From NCBI RefSeq assembly GCF_000715505.1, contig NZ_JHEH01000001.1, forward strand, positions 1 to 64,000: 64,000 nt of DNA. Reading direction: 5' to 3'. Both the position numbers and the translations under genes were made by a program. Source of the stretch: Thioclava dalianensis. Lineage in GTDB: Bacteria > Pseudomonadota > Alphaproteobacteria > Rhodobacterales > Rhodobacteraceae. Positions 1 through 5,291 of the stretch are shown here, in pieces. The notes under the pieces are model-generated. The model did not search any database and was not told where the DNA came from. It worked only from the letters and a program-made list of their open reading frames with translations. Each line of letters opens with the position of its first letter. The first letter of the stretch is position 1.

Positions 1-596
1 TGCGGATCATCATCGCTCTGGTGGTGATCTCAATCCTTGGCCTGCTGGCGGTCCCGTCTGCGAATGCGGGCGGACTGCCCGAGGCGAAGTTCCAGCCGCG
101 CAATGCGCCGATCACCTCCGGCGCATCCGTCACCGAAAAGCAGATCATCGAGAGCGCGCTGCCCTTCCTTGAGAAATGGGAAGGCGTGCGTCTCAAGGCA
201 TATATTCCGGTGCCCGGAGATGTGCCGACGATCTGCTCGGGCACCACGCGGGGGGTGAAGCTAGGCATGGTGCTCACGCCCGCGCATTGCAAGGCGATGC
301 TGCGCTCTGAGGCAACCGAGTATTGGCGCGGGGTTGCCGCCTATATGACCGAAGCAACCTTGCGCAGCCGGATCACCGTGCCGCGCGGTGGGGCGTGGAC
401 CAGCTTCTCGATCAATCTCGGCTGGGTGACCGCTGGCCGCGCGACGGCAATGCGCCGCCTGAATGCCGGCGACATTCGCGGGAGCTGCGATGCCATGACT
501 TGGTACAATCGCGCAGGCGGGCGGATCATGCGCGGGCTGGTCAACCGGCGCGACGCGGAATGGGTCAACTGCGTGTCTGGGCTGGGCAATGCCTAG
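1..596 (+). CDS. Phage endolysin, GH24 lysozyme (5' end outside window)
   Basis: This is a phage-type muramidase that would cut peptidoglycan during lysis. The reading frame is open to the window edge, so the true start may lie upstream; the first in-window start is GTG at 21. The visible N-terminus is a hydrophobic stretch ending in PSANA, which suits a signal peptide or signal-anchor-release segment. The catalytic Glu sits in the motif EKWEG. A downstream GDVPTICSGTT stretch matches the Asp/Thr part of the GH24 triad, although the common TIGYG is replaced by TICSG. About 190 residues is normal for the P21/lambdoid-like class. The stop overlaps the next gene start at 589, as expected for a lysis cassette. 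Confidence 0.85.
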   Translation, partial: RIIIALVVISILGLLAVPSANAGGLPEAKFQPRNAPITSGASVTEKQIIESALPFLEKWEGVRLKAYIPVPGDVPTICSGTTRGVKLGMVLTPAHCKAMLRSEATEYWRGVAAYMTEATLRSRITVPRGGAWTSFSINLGWVTAGRATAMRRLNAGDIRGSCDAMTWYNRAGGRIMRGLVNRRDAEWVNCVSGLGNA

Positions 597-900
597 CTGG
601 CGCCTGATCTTTGGCGTCGGGGTGATCGTCGCGGCGTTCTGGGCTGGGTGGCTCGCTCGCGGCACCTATGAGCGCGCACGGGATGCGGATGCGTTGCAGT
701 CGCAGATCCACGCCACGAACAAGGCGCAACGCGCTGCGAACGAGGCAAACGCGGCCAACACCGCCGCAGAGGTGGCCCGCCTCGCAGCACAGGCCGAGAA
801 TTACGCGCTGGGGCAGCAACTGGAGGATCAGGCATATGCTGACACGTCAAATAGCTGCGGCCTGTCTGCTGGCCGCGTTGAGCGGCTGCGGCAGCGATGA
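589..900 (+). CDS. Rz-like inner-membrane spanin (i-spanin)
   Basis: The 103-residue product starts with a membrane anchor (residues about 5-22). An Ala/Glu/Gln-rich region then suits a long periplasmic coiled coil (residues about 28-85). That topology, immediately behind an endolysin and overlapping its stop codon, is the pattern of phage Rz proteins, which span the periplasm and fuse the membranes at the end of lysis. There is no sequence motif to rely on, so the call comes from topology and position. Its 3' part is overlapped in another frame by the Rz1-like gene at 836. Confidence 0.7.
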   Translation: MPSWRLIFGVGVIVAAFWAGWLARGTYERARDADALQSQIHATNKAQRAANEANAANTAAEVARLAAQAENYALGQQLEDQAYADTSNSCGLSAGRVERLRQR

Positions 901-1093
901 GCAGGCGACACCGATTGCGCCAGTTATCCCGCCGTCGCTGCTGGTGCCTTGCGCTGCGCCGGTGGCGATCACGCCGGGGGCAATGAGCGATCGCGATGTA
1001 GAGATCGGCTGGGGCCGGGACCGCGCCGCGTTGCGGGCGTGCGGGTCTCTGCATCGCGGGCTTGTGCAGGTTGTCGCGCCTGCGGATGGGTGA
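836..1093 (+). CDS. Rz1-like outer-membrane spanin lipoprotein (o-spanin)
   Basis: An ATG at 836 opens an 85-residue frame whose N-terminus is a lipoprotein signal. It has a charged start, a hydrophobic core and the lipobox LSGC, with Cys at residue 18. The mature part is short and contains a proline-rich patch (PIAPVIPPSLLVP), typical of Rz1 proteins, which reach from the outer membrane to the i-spanin. It overlaps the last 65 bases of the Rz-like gene in a different frame. This arrangement is well known for spanin pairs and supports both calls. Confidence 0.75.
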   Translation: MLTRQIAAACLLAALSGCGSDEQATPIAPVIPPSLLVPCAAPVAITPGAMSDRDVEIGWGRDRAALRACGSLHRGLVQVVAPADG

Positions 1094-1115
1094 TTGCAGG
1101 CGGATCTGGCTGCGT

Positions 1116-1147
1116 CCAGTCGGCGGTGCAGTCTACTCGCCGACTGG
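1116..1147. terminator. Perfect 10-bp inverted repeat between convergent operons
   Basis: CCAGTCGGCG (1116-1125) and CGCCGACTGG (1138-1147) form a perfect 10-bp stem with a 12-base loop. It lies between the end of the rightward lysis genes and the end of the leftward small-gene operon, where a two-way terminator would be expected. A clear U-tract is missing on either strand, so termination is inferred from position and stem strength. Confidence 0.5.
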
Positions 1148-1165
1148 CCAATCATCCGGGGTGTT

Positions 1166-1242
1166 TGGACTGCGCGGCGGGATTCGAACCCGCAATCTCA
1201 GAAATAGAAGTTCCGTGCCTTATCCAGTTTGGCTACGCGCAG
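1166..1242 (-). tRNA. tRNA-Arg (anticodon UCU) with encoded CCA
   Basis: Read on the minus strand, the acceptor arms CTGCGCG and CGCGCAG pair perfectly. There is a D-stem GCC/GGC, an anticodon stem CGGAA/TTCTG around the loop CTTCTAT (anticodon TCT), and a T-arm GCGGG-TTCGAAT-CCCGC. CCA is encoded at 1166-1168. The discriminator base reads U (A at 1169 on the plus strand), which is unusual for an arginine tRNA. It is the last unit of the leftward phage operon, 12 bases after the stop of the gene at 1255. It would read AGA/AGG codons, which are rare in GC-rich hosts. Confidence 0.88.
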
Positions 1243-1254
1243 GTTTCTGGGGGT

Positions 1255-1497
1255 TTAGGACTCGGCTCGGATGATGGTCAGTCCCCGCGTCATTTTCTCA
1301 GGAACCATCATCTTCTCGTTGCCGACTGCGGGCTTGTTCGTGAGGGGCTGCACCTCGATCATGCTCTCGACGTGCAGCGCGCCGAGGTGGATACCTGCGA
1401 CCTTCCATTGAGTGACAAGCCCGAAGCGTGGGCAGCGATATTCTAGCATGTCGCCGGGCTTGATCTGGGTGTGATCGTCTATGGTCTGATATGGCAT
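1255..1497 (-). CDS. Hypothetical phage protein, 80 aa
   Basis: This is the last protein gene of the leftward operon, just upstream of the tRNA-Arg. I do not recognise a family. The protein is soluble, with a segment reading GDMLEYRC near residue 15 and a basic C-terminal half (PEKMTRGLTIIR). A strong ribosome site CCCCGGAGG lies just before the ATG, and the preceding gene stops about 25 bases upstream, so translation is probably coupled. A small beta-rich domain is possible, but that is a guess from composition. Confidence 0.6.
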   Translation of the reverse strand: MPYQTIDDHTQIKPGDMLEYRCPRFGLVTQWKVAGIHLGALHVESMIEVQPLTNKPAVGNEKMMVPEKMTRGLTIIRAES

Positions 1498-1520
1498 ATC
1501 GGCCTCCGGGGTTTTTAGGA

Positions 1521-1712
1521 CTAGTCGTTTTCGGCTTCGTATAGCGCCTGATCTTCGGCGCTAGGATCGTGGTTTTCACGGCGGTGCTGGCAGGCCGCAC
1601 AGTCACATTCATCGTCGGCGCATGTGCAGCAATCATTGCAGTTGCCGCACTCGCATATCGGGCCAGCCGCCCATTCGCCGCACAGGCATTCATTGCAATA
1701 CTTCTGCGTCAT
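1521..1712 (-). CDS. Very Cys-rich small phage protein, 63 aa
   Basis: I place the start at the ATG at 1712, directly after CCCCGGAGG. A longer open frame upstream would run into the neighbouring gene and has no ribosome site. The 63-residue product carries 12 cysteines between residues 6 and 41, in CxxC, CxC and CC patterns, followed by an acidic tail. This density suits binding of several metal ions, as in metallothionein-like or cross-brace zinc proteins, but no family is recognised. It sits fourth from the end of the operon counting the tRNA, among other putative zinc-binding small proteins. Confidence 0.65.
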   Translation of the reverse strand: MTQKYCNECLCGEWAAGPICECGNCNDCCTCADDECDCAACQHRRENHDPSAEDQALYEAEND

Positions 1713-1726
1713 GTCGGCCTCCGGGG

Positions 1727-1927
1727 TCAGTTGGATTGGATTTTGTCGGCGGTTACGATGCTCAAGCCTTGAGCGCGCAGTGCCTTCCATAGCCGGTGCG
1801 CTACTTCGTGGCGCGCGGCCTCATCGCCAGCGTTCGCGGCGGGCAGCGGCCCGTAGTCATTCGCAAAAGCCACGGCTGCGGATCGGATAGCCTCGACCCT
1901 TTGCTCGGGGGTCATTTTCTTGCGCAT
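1727..1927 (-). CDS. Hypothetical phage protein, 66 aa
   Basis: The 66-residue, probably all-helical protein starts with the basic stretch MRKKMTPEQR and ends in QSN. No family is recognised. It is preceded by a GAAAGGAG ribosome site, and its stop codon lies 14 bases from the start of the Cys-rich gene downstream, within the repeated junction module of this operon. The coding call rests on the ribosome site, the operon position and the tight spacing. Confidence 0.6.
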   Translation of the reverse strand: MRKKMTPEQRVEAIRSAAVAFANDYGPLPAANAGDEAARHEVAHRLWKALRAQGLSIVTADKIQSN

Positions 1928-1946
1928 CTGCGACTCCTTTCGGGGT

Positions 1947-2138
1947 TTAGATGGACTCGCGGGCCGCTTCGATTTCGGCCTCGACCTGTTCCTCTGCGGT
2001 CAGCGTCGGGTCTTCCCGCCACGCTTCAAGCCACGGCTCAGGCCCGGTAGTCGCGACAAGGCTTTCGCCCTGCGGCATGTAGCCAACCCGCACCGCTTCG
2101 GCGTCGATGGCGTCAAGATACTGCTGTTCAGTCTTCAT
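1947..2138 (-). CDS. Hypothetical acidic phage protein, 63 aa
   Basis: The protein is acidic, with an N-terminal segment TEQQYLDAIDAEAV and an Ala/Glu-rich helical C-terminus. No family is recognised. The ribosome site CCCCCGGAGG lies 7 bases before the ATG. The upstream gene ends at 2166 in the shared junction module, and the next gene follows after 19 bases. Confidence 0.6.
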   Translation of the reverse strand: MKTEQQYLDAIDAEAVRVGYMPQGESLVATTGPEPWLEAWREDPTLTAEEQVEAEIEAARESI

Positions 2139-2165
2139 GGTGGTTCCTCCGGGGGATTGTTGGAT

Positions 2166-2357
2166 TCAGTCGTCAAATGGTTTGCAGGTCCATGAGTGAG
2201 AGACATGGATCGACATTTCGAAGTCCTTGTCGCAGCTTTCGCATGTGCTGCTGTCGTTGCTCTCATTGTAATAGTTGGCGGGATCTTCGCTCGGCTGGTG
2301 CTGGTGGCCGCAGTATGGGCATTCCGGCCCGTCTGTGCTGTAGGTTTCATCTGGCAT
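2166..2357 (-). CDS. Small zinc-ribbon-like phage protein, 63 aa
   Basis: The start is the ATG at 2357, which follows CCCGGAGG; the frame stays open further upstream but without a ribosome site. Two Cys pairs, CPYC near residue 13 and CESC near residue 39, are spaced as in a four-Cys zinc ribbon. A further Cys lies near the C-terminus. Small zinc ribbons of this kind are common in tailed phages, but their role is mostly unknown. Its stop codon comes before the ATCCAAC block, unlike the neighbouring genes. Confidence 0.65.
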   Translation of the reverse strand: MPDETYSTDGPECPYCGHQHQPSEDPANYYNESNDSSTCESCDKDFEMSIHVSHSWTCKPFDD

Positions 2358-2371
2358 CGGCCCCTCCGGGC

Positions 2372-2611
2372 TCAGTTGGACTGGTTGAAAGGGCGCACTT
2401 CCGGGCCCCACACGAAATCGGGGATCCACTGCCCGGGTTCGATCCCGGGGACGCTGACACTCAACCGCTCATCGCCCTCCCCGTTGTTGTCGTTGACCTG
2501 AACGACCTCCCAGTCTGTGGACGCCCAATCCTCGCCCTCGGGCATGCGTGTCGGATGGACCAGCTTGGCCCAGTAGTGGCCTGGCCTGTTTGGTGTCGGA
2601 TGCTTTGGCAT
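2372..2611 (-). CDS. Hypothetical phage protein, 79 aa
   Basis: The protein has the segments GHYWAKLV (about residues 11-18), DWEVVQV and a Trp-rich end WIPDFVWGPEV, followed by a tail ending QSN. This Trp-rich layout resembles short phage hypothetical proteins that I have no function for. Start and stop both lie in the repeated junction module; the ribosome site reads CCCGGAG before the ATG at 2611. Confidence 0.6.
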   Translation of the reverse strand: MPKHPTPNRPGHYWAKLVHPTRMPEGEDWASTDWEVVQVNDNNGEGDERLSVSVPGIEPGQWIPDFVWGPEVRPFNQSN

Positions 2612-2626
2612 GGGTTACTCCGGGAG

Positions 2627-2878
2627 TTAGTTGGACTGTTGTTTTTCTGCTTCAATCTTGGCGCACGCCTCGGCAAATAGCTGTGCATTCTCGCGCTGCG
2701 TTTCGAGGTATTTTTCGTAGAGCGCCTCTGAAACCTCTCCTTCGCCGTGGCAAAGCGGGCAGGATGCTTGTCCGTAGTTTTCGCAGACGCACAGGTCGCC
2801 ACCGCAATGGCAGTCGATTTCGCCCCATCCCGAACATCGTGGGCATTGGCAGAAGTCCTCGTCAAAATCTTCGCACAT
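2627..2878 (-). CDS. DnaJ-type zinc-finger-like phage protein, 83 aa
   Basis: The N-terminal half holds two CxxCxGxG-like units (CPRCSGWG and CPLCHGEG), with extra Cys and His residues between them (DCHCGG and CVC). This is the zinc-centre pattern of the DnaJ Cys-rich domain. The C-terminal half is a charged helix, possibly a coiled coil (residues about 50-80). It lacks a J-domain, so it is not a DnaJ. The ribosome site CCCCGGAGG precedes the ATG at 2878. Confidence 0.68.
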   Translation of the reverse strand: MCEDFDEDFCQCPRCSGWGEIDCHCGGDLCVCENYGQASCPLCHGEGEVSEALYEKYLETQRENAQLFAEACAKIEAEKQQSN

Positions 2879-2893
2879 AGCGCCTCCGGGGTT

Positions 2894-3124
2894 TTAGGAC
2901 TGGTCGACCAAAGCGCTCTGTAGGGCGCAGATCATCTCTGCCGCGCTGCCATATGCACCGATAATCTCTTCCTGAAATGCGGATTTCCCGTTGTGAGCTG
3001 CGACAATCCATCCACCGTTCGGAGCCCCTCGAAGCAAGAGCTGATCGGTCTTGGAAAAAACGCCAATCATCGGCTTTTCATTGGTGTGGCGCGATGTCTC
3101 GCTGGTCGCAATTTCTTCAGTCAT
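2894..3124 (-). CDS. Hypothetical phage protein, first gene of the leftward operon, 76 aa
   Basis: The protein has no recognised family. It contains a segment NGGWIVAAHNGKSAF in the middle and a helical C-terminus ending in DQS. The ribosome site AGGAG lies 8 bases before the ATG. It is the first gene after the regulatory region at 3155-3236, so its promoter probably drives the whole eight-gene operon and the tRNA-Arg. Confidence 0.6.
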   Translation of the reverse strand: MTEEIATSETSRHTNEKPMIGVFSKTDQLLLRGAPNGGWIVAAHNGKSAFQEEIIGAYGSAAEMICALQSALVDQS

Positions 3125-3154
3125 TTAGTCGGCTCTCCTATGTTCCATTGTTGC

Positions 3155-3236
3155 GCTTTCATATCATTTACAGAAAGCACATTCTGTTGACGCTTGCAAT
3201 TGCTTTCTGTACTGAGAAAGAAAGCGGACAGAAAGC
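3155..3236. promoter_or_regulatory. Array of GAAAGC half-sites between divergent phage operons
   Basis: Five GAAAGC/GCTTTC units are seen: GCTTTC 3155-3160, GAAAGC 3173-3178, GCTTTC 3202-3207, GAAAGC 3220-3225 and GAAAGC 3231-3236. The second and third lie in a longer inverted pair, ACAGAAAGC (3170-3178) and GCTTTCTGT (3202-3210). The array sits between the leftward small-gene operon and the rightward gene at 3244 and overlaps a predicted promoter. This is the layout of a repressor or activator operator; the regulator itself is not identified. Confidence 0.55.
3187..3215 (+). promoter_or_regulatory. Predicted rightward promoter
   Basis: TTGACG (3187-3192) and TACTGA (3210-3215) are 17 bases apart, upstream of the gene starting at 3244. 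The -35 box is good and the -10 box is weak. The spacer contains the GCTTTCTG operator arm, so a bound regulator would cover the promoter. Confidence 0.5.
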
Positions 3237-3243
3237 GAGTGGG

Positions 3244-3723
3244 ATGGACATTGATAAGAAAGAGGACCCGTTCAACGGGAAATGGGCTGTCGTTACCGTC
3301 AATGAACGCCTGCCATCGAGGGGTGAGCAGATTGCCCGGGCCCGCGCTTGGGGCGTCACTGAATCGATGCTGGGGCGCAAGGATATCTCAGCACTGATCG
3401 TGGATGATGTGACCGGAAAGAGAACGACGAACTGGCCGGGGCTGCTCAAGAAGCGCGCGGTTTTCCTCGACGTGATGGGCACGGTATTGCCTGCCGGTGA
3501 TCAGGTTTTTTTCGCCACGCCGCTCTGCATCGGGTTCTCGCCCGCGCATGCGCGCCAGACCATCGAGCGCATTTGGTCGTGCGGGATGCTGGTTTACGTT
3601 CACACGGTGCGCGGCAACGGGTCAGCTCTCTATGAGGCTGGCGACGATATCACCGACTTGCTGGATATGGTGGCCGCAGAGCAGAATGCCGCCAATGTTC
3701 GCAAGTCCCGCAACAAGGTCTAA
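3244..3723 (+). CDS. Hypothetical phage protein, 159 aa
   Basis: I choose the ATG at 3244, which lies downstream of the promoter and operator region; the frame is open further upstream but would cross those elements. The protein is soluble and has no signal peptide or obvious membrane segment. It has a basic middle region (GKRTTNWPGLLKKRA) and ends in a basic tail. No family is recognised. Its place next to the operator array suggests a regulatory or early function, which is inference only. The next gene follows after 14 bases with the ribosome site CAGGAG. Confidence 0.6.
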   Translation: MDIDKKEDPFNGKWAVVTVNERLPSRGEQIARARAWGVTESMLGRKDISALIVDDVTGKRTTNWPGLLKKRAVFLDVMGTVLPAGDQVFFATPLCIGFSPAHARQTIERIWSCGMLVYVHTVRGNGSALYEAGDDITDLLDMVAAEQNAANVRKSRNKV

Positions 3724-3737
3724 ACAGGAGCGAAGGC

Positions 3738-4001
3738 ATGGAGCGAGCGAGGCGAAGATGTGAGACGTGCCCGTTCCGCGGCGCGACGGATAGCTACAGG
3801 CGGTCTGCGTCTCACCTGCAACCGGAGGACTGGCCGTGCCACACCGAGGATCTGCACGGCGATCTTGGCATCCAGTGTCGCGGGCACTGGCAGGCGGCGC
3901 GGAAATTCGGCCACCTGATCGGACCGCAAGCTGATGAGCGAGATTTGTCCGACGAAGGGCGAGCAGAACAGCGGGCGCTGATGGCGCTCGAATCCAACTG
4001 A
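3738..4001 (+). CDS. Small CxxCPFR protein, DUF6283-like
   Basis: The 87-residue product starts with a basic stretch, then the motif CETCPFR (about residues 8-14). Later come a Cys-His pair (WPCHTED, about residues 33-39) and QCRGHW (about residues 47-52). This CxxCP(F/W)R...CH...C layout matches the small phage- and actinophage-associated family DUF6283, probably a zinc-binding fold of unknown role. The gene follows the 159-aa gene with 14 bases between them. Its end, TCCAACTGA, repeats the junction element seen in the leftward operon. Confidence 0.65.
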   Translation: MERARRRCETCPFRGATDSYRRSASHLQPEDWPCHTEDLHGDLGIQCRGHWQAARKFGHLIGPQADERDLSDEGRAEQRALMALESN

Positions 4002-4136
4002 GGAGCAAAAGCGGACATCAGCCACTGTTGTCTCGGAGATATTGGCGATATAGACAAGTTTTGGAATACCGATGATCTGCGTCGCAGTCTTGCGGACATC
4101 GGGGTACCCATCTCTCGGGTGGGATGGGGCGGATAG
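4002..4136 (+). other. In-frame 44-codon extension after the stop at 3999-4001, no start codon
   Basis: The frame continues open from the UGA of the CxxCPFR gene for 44 codons to a TAG at 4134-4136. Its end (LRRSLADIGVPISRVGWGG) looks protein-like. There is no ATG, GTG or TTG in this frame, though an AGGAG lies at 4001-4005. It could be a remnant, a read-through tail, or chance. Otherwise 4002-4274 holds only a hairpin and a short repeat. Confidence 0.3.
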
Positions 4137-4161
4137 CCGGGATCGCGACCCGGAACCGTTC

Positions 4162-4190
4162 GGCGGGGAGAACTGCGAATGCTCCCCGCC
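4162..4190. terminator. Hairpin after the rightward phage genes
   Basis: GGCGGGGAG (4162-4170) and CTCCCCGCC (4182-4190) form a perfect 9-bp stem with an 11-base loop. It lies downstream of the rightward genes and upstream of the end of the leftward lipoprotein gene. No U-tract follows on the plus strand, so it is a possible Rho-assisted or two-way stop at best. Confidence 0.35.
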
Positions 4191-4214
4191 AAGCCTGAAA
4201 TATGAATTCAATCA

Positions 4215-4237
4215 GCTAAACCTTACCAGCGGTCCAG
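4215..4237 (-). repeat. Partial copy of the 3' end of the zinc-ribbon gene at 4774
   Basis: The 23 bases match 4773-4795 at 21 positions in the same orientation. On the minus strand they still read WTAGKV followed by a stop, exactly as the end of the gene at 4774-5004. The two copies flank the lipoprotein gene. Confidence 0.55.
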
Positions 4238-4274
4238 GGCAAGCCGATCCAATCGGCTCGCCAATGGTTTTAGT

Positions 4275-4637
4275 TCATTTGCAGGTGTAAGAGTATTCCC
4301 ACTGTGCAACCAAAACCATGCGGTTTTCAGTGATAGTGCACCCCTTACTGGAAGCAAATGATCTGGCAGCATCGCGGAAGGTTTGCTCGAGCTTCATATT
4401 GTTCCCGCCGATCCCAAATGTTGCACCGGCTTTTGCTCCCTCTAGCGAGGCCTTTCCAACGGTCGGAGTGATCATGAACTTGCCAAGGTCTGGACGGTCG
4501 AAGATGCGCCACGTTCTGCCGTCCGCAGAATAAAGCGATGGCTTGAAGTCATAGTTTTCGAAGGCATATCCAACGCCTTCCCCCGCGCATGCTGACAACG
4601 CACAAATACCGGCTAAGGCAAATATAAAGCTTTTCAT
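4275..4637 (-). CDS. Small secreted lipoprotein, 120 aa
   Basis: The N-terminus is a classical lipoprotein signal: MKS, a hydrophobic core and the lipobox LSAC, with the lipid-anchored Cys at residue 17. The mature part has a segment DGRTWRIFDRPDLGKFMITP and a C-terminal pair of cysteines (GCTI and YTCK) that could form a disulfide. No family is recognised. It lies in the cargo zone between the phage genes and the attachment site, so it may be a lysogenic-conversion gene, which is inference. Its codon use looks less GC-rich than the housekeeping genes downstream. Confidence 0.65.
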   Translation of the reverse strand: MKSFIFALAGICALSACAGEGVGYAFENYDFKPSLYSADGRTWRIFDRPDLGKFMITPTVGKASLEGAKAGATFGIGGNNMKLEQTFRDAARSFASSKGCTITENRMVLVAQWEYSYTCK

Positions 4638-4772
4638 GTGTCTCTCCTCTCAAAAGCTGATAGAGAGTACATGCTGTATGGTTTGGTTAAATATGTTCGA
4701 GATAATCTGCTTCAAAAGGTAGCAAAATGGCATCAGGGGAAAGCAGCGTTGCCAATAGCGTCAGCATTACCC

Positions 4773-4795
4773 GCTAAACCTTGCCAGCCGTCCAG
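4773..4795 (-). repeat. Second copy of the 23-bp repeat, inside the zinc-ribbon gene
   Basis: This is the full-context copy of the repeat at 4215-4237 and encodes the last residues of the zinc-ribbon protein. Confidence 0.5.
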
Positions 4796-5004
4796 CCAAA
4801 GCGAACGTCTGGCCTTCCTCGATGCCCGCAGCGGGCGCACCTCATCCGCGCGAGAATCTCGGGCCTGATGGTCCACCCCATTTCATCGAGCCACTCTCGC
4901 GGCAGGTCTGCGAGCTCAAGTATGCGCCCGTGGCCACACTGCAGGCAGTTGAGGCTGGCGAAGTGGCCTCTCTTCATGTGGGGCCTGTCAATCTCTGGCT
5001 CCAT
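4774..5004 (-). CDS. Small two-CxxC zinc-ribbon protein, 76 aa
   Basis: The protein carries CLQCGHG near residue 20 and CARCGHRG near residue 56, a four-Cys zinc-ribbon pattern. They are separated by a helical stretch (LADLPREWLDEMGWTIRPEILARM). It ends in FGWTAGKV. The ATG at 5004 has GGAG 9 bases upstream. Similar short CxxCGHRG proteins are common as hypothetical genes in this group of bacteria, and no function is known to me. It is the last gene before the attachment site. A shortened copy of its tail lies at 4215-4237. Confidence 0.6.
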   Translation of the reverse strand: MEPEIDRPHMKRGHFASLNCLQCGHGRILELADLPREWLDEMGWTIRPEILARMRCARCGHRGRPDVRFGWTAGKV

Positions 5005-5089
5005 TTACGAAGTGCTCCAAAGTTCACTGAACCTGGAAAGGCCGAAATTCCTTGGCCAAACCGAGAACATCGCCCATATACGAAGTGTT
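5002..5089 (+). repeat. Direct repeats near the attachment site (possible integrase arm sites)
   Basis: CAT(T/A)TACGAAGTG(C/T)T occurs at 5002-5016 and 5075-5089, 73 bases apart and 37-124 bases from the tRNA fragment. Short direct repeats flanking a core are typical of tyrosine-integrase arm sites. The first copy overlaps the start of the zinc-ribbon gene. The role is inferred from position only. Confidence 0.35.
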
Positions 5090-5125
5090 TCAGGGGCTAA
5101 ATATCAATAGCTTGGCGACGATCCG

Positions 5126-5175
<50 letters not shown>

Positions 5176-5291
5176 GTTCCCACAAGCACACCCCATGTGC
5201 TGCGCTAAGGCGCAGAGGATCTGCGCGGGTATCGCGCTGTGAAACTCCGGCGATTTGACCTAGCTTTAAGCCAAACGGAAGGAGACATCTC

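Larger units (their letters stand above)
1243..2903 (-). repeat. Repeated gene-junction module of the leftward operon
   Basis: Each gene boundary carries nearly the same block on the minus strand: an (A/G)TCC(AAC) element, a stop codon, then CCCCGGAGG just before the next ATG. Copies lie at about 1498-1526, 1713-1739, 1928-1956, 2139-2172, 2358-2386, 2612-2640 and 2879-2903. A degenerate one lies before the tRNA-Arg at 1243-1266. At 2139-2172 the stop comes before ATCCAAC instead of inside it, so the DNA or RNA sequence is conserved rather than a shared peptide tail. CCCCGGAGG acts as ribosome site; the role of the upstream block is unknown. Confidence 0.75.

Noticed and set aside
4072-4290. 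Plus-strand frame of 72 codons starting MICVAVL
   Set aside because: It has no ribosome site, crosses the 4162-4190 hairpin and runs into the end of the lipoprotein gene on the other strand.
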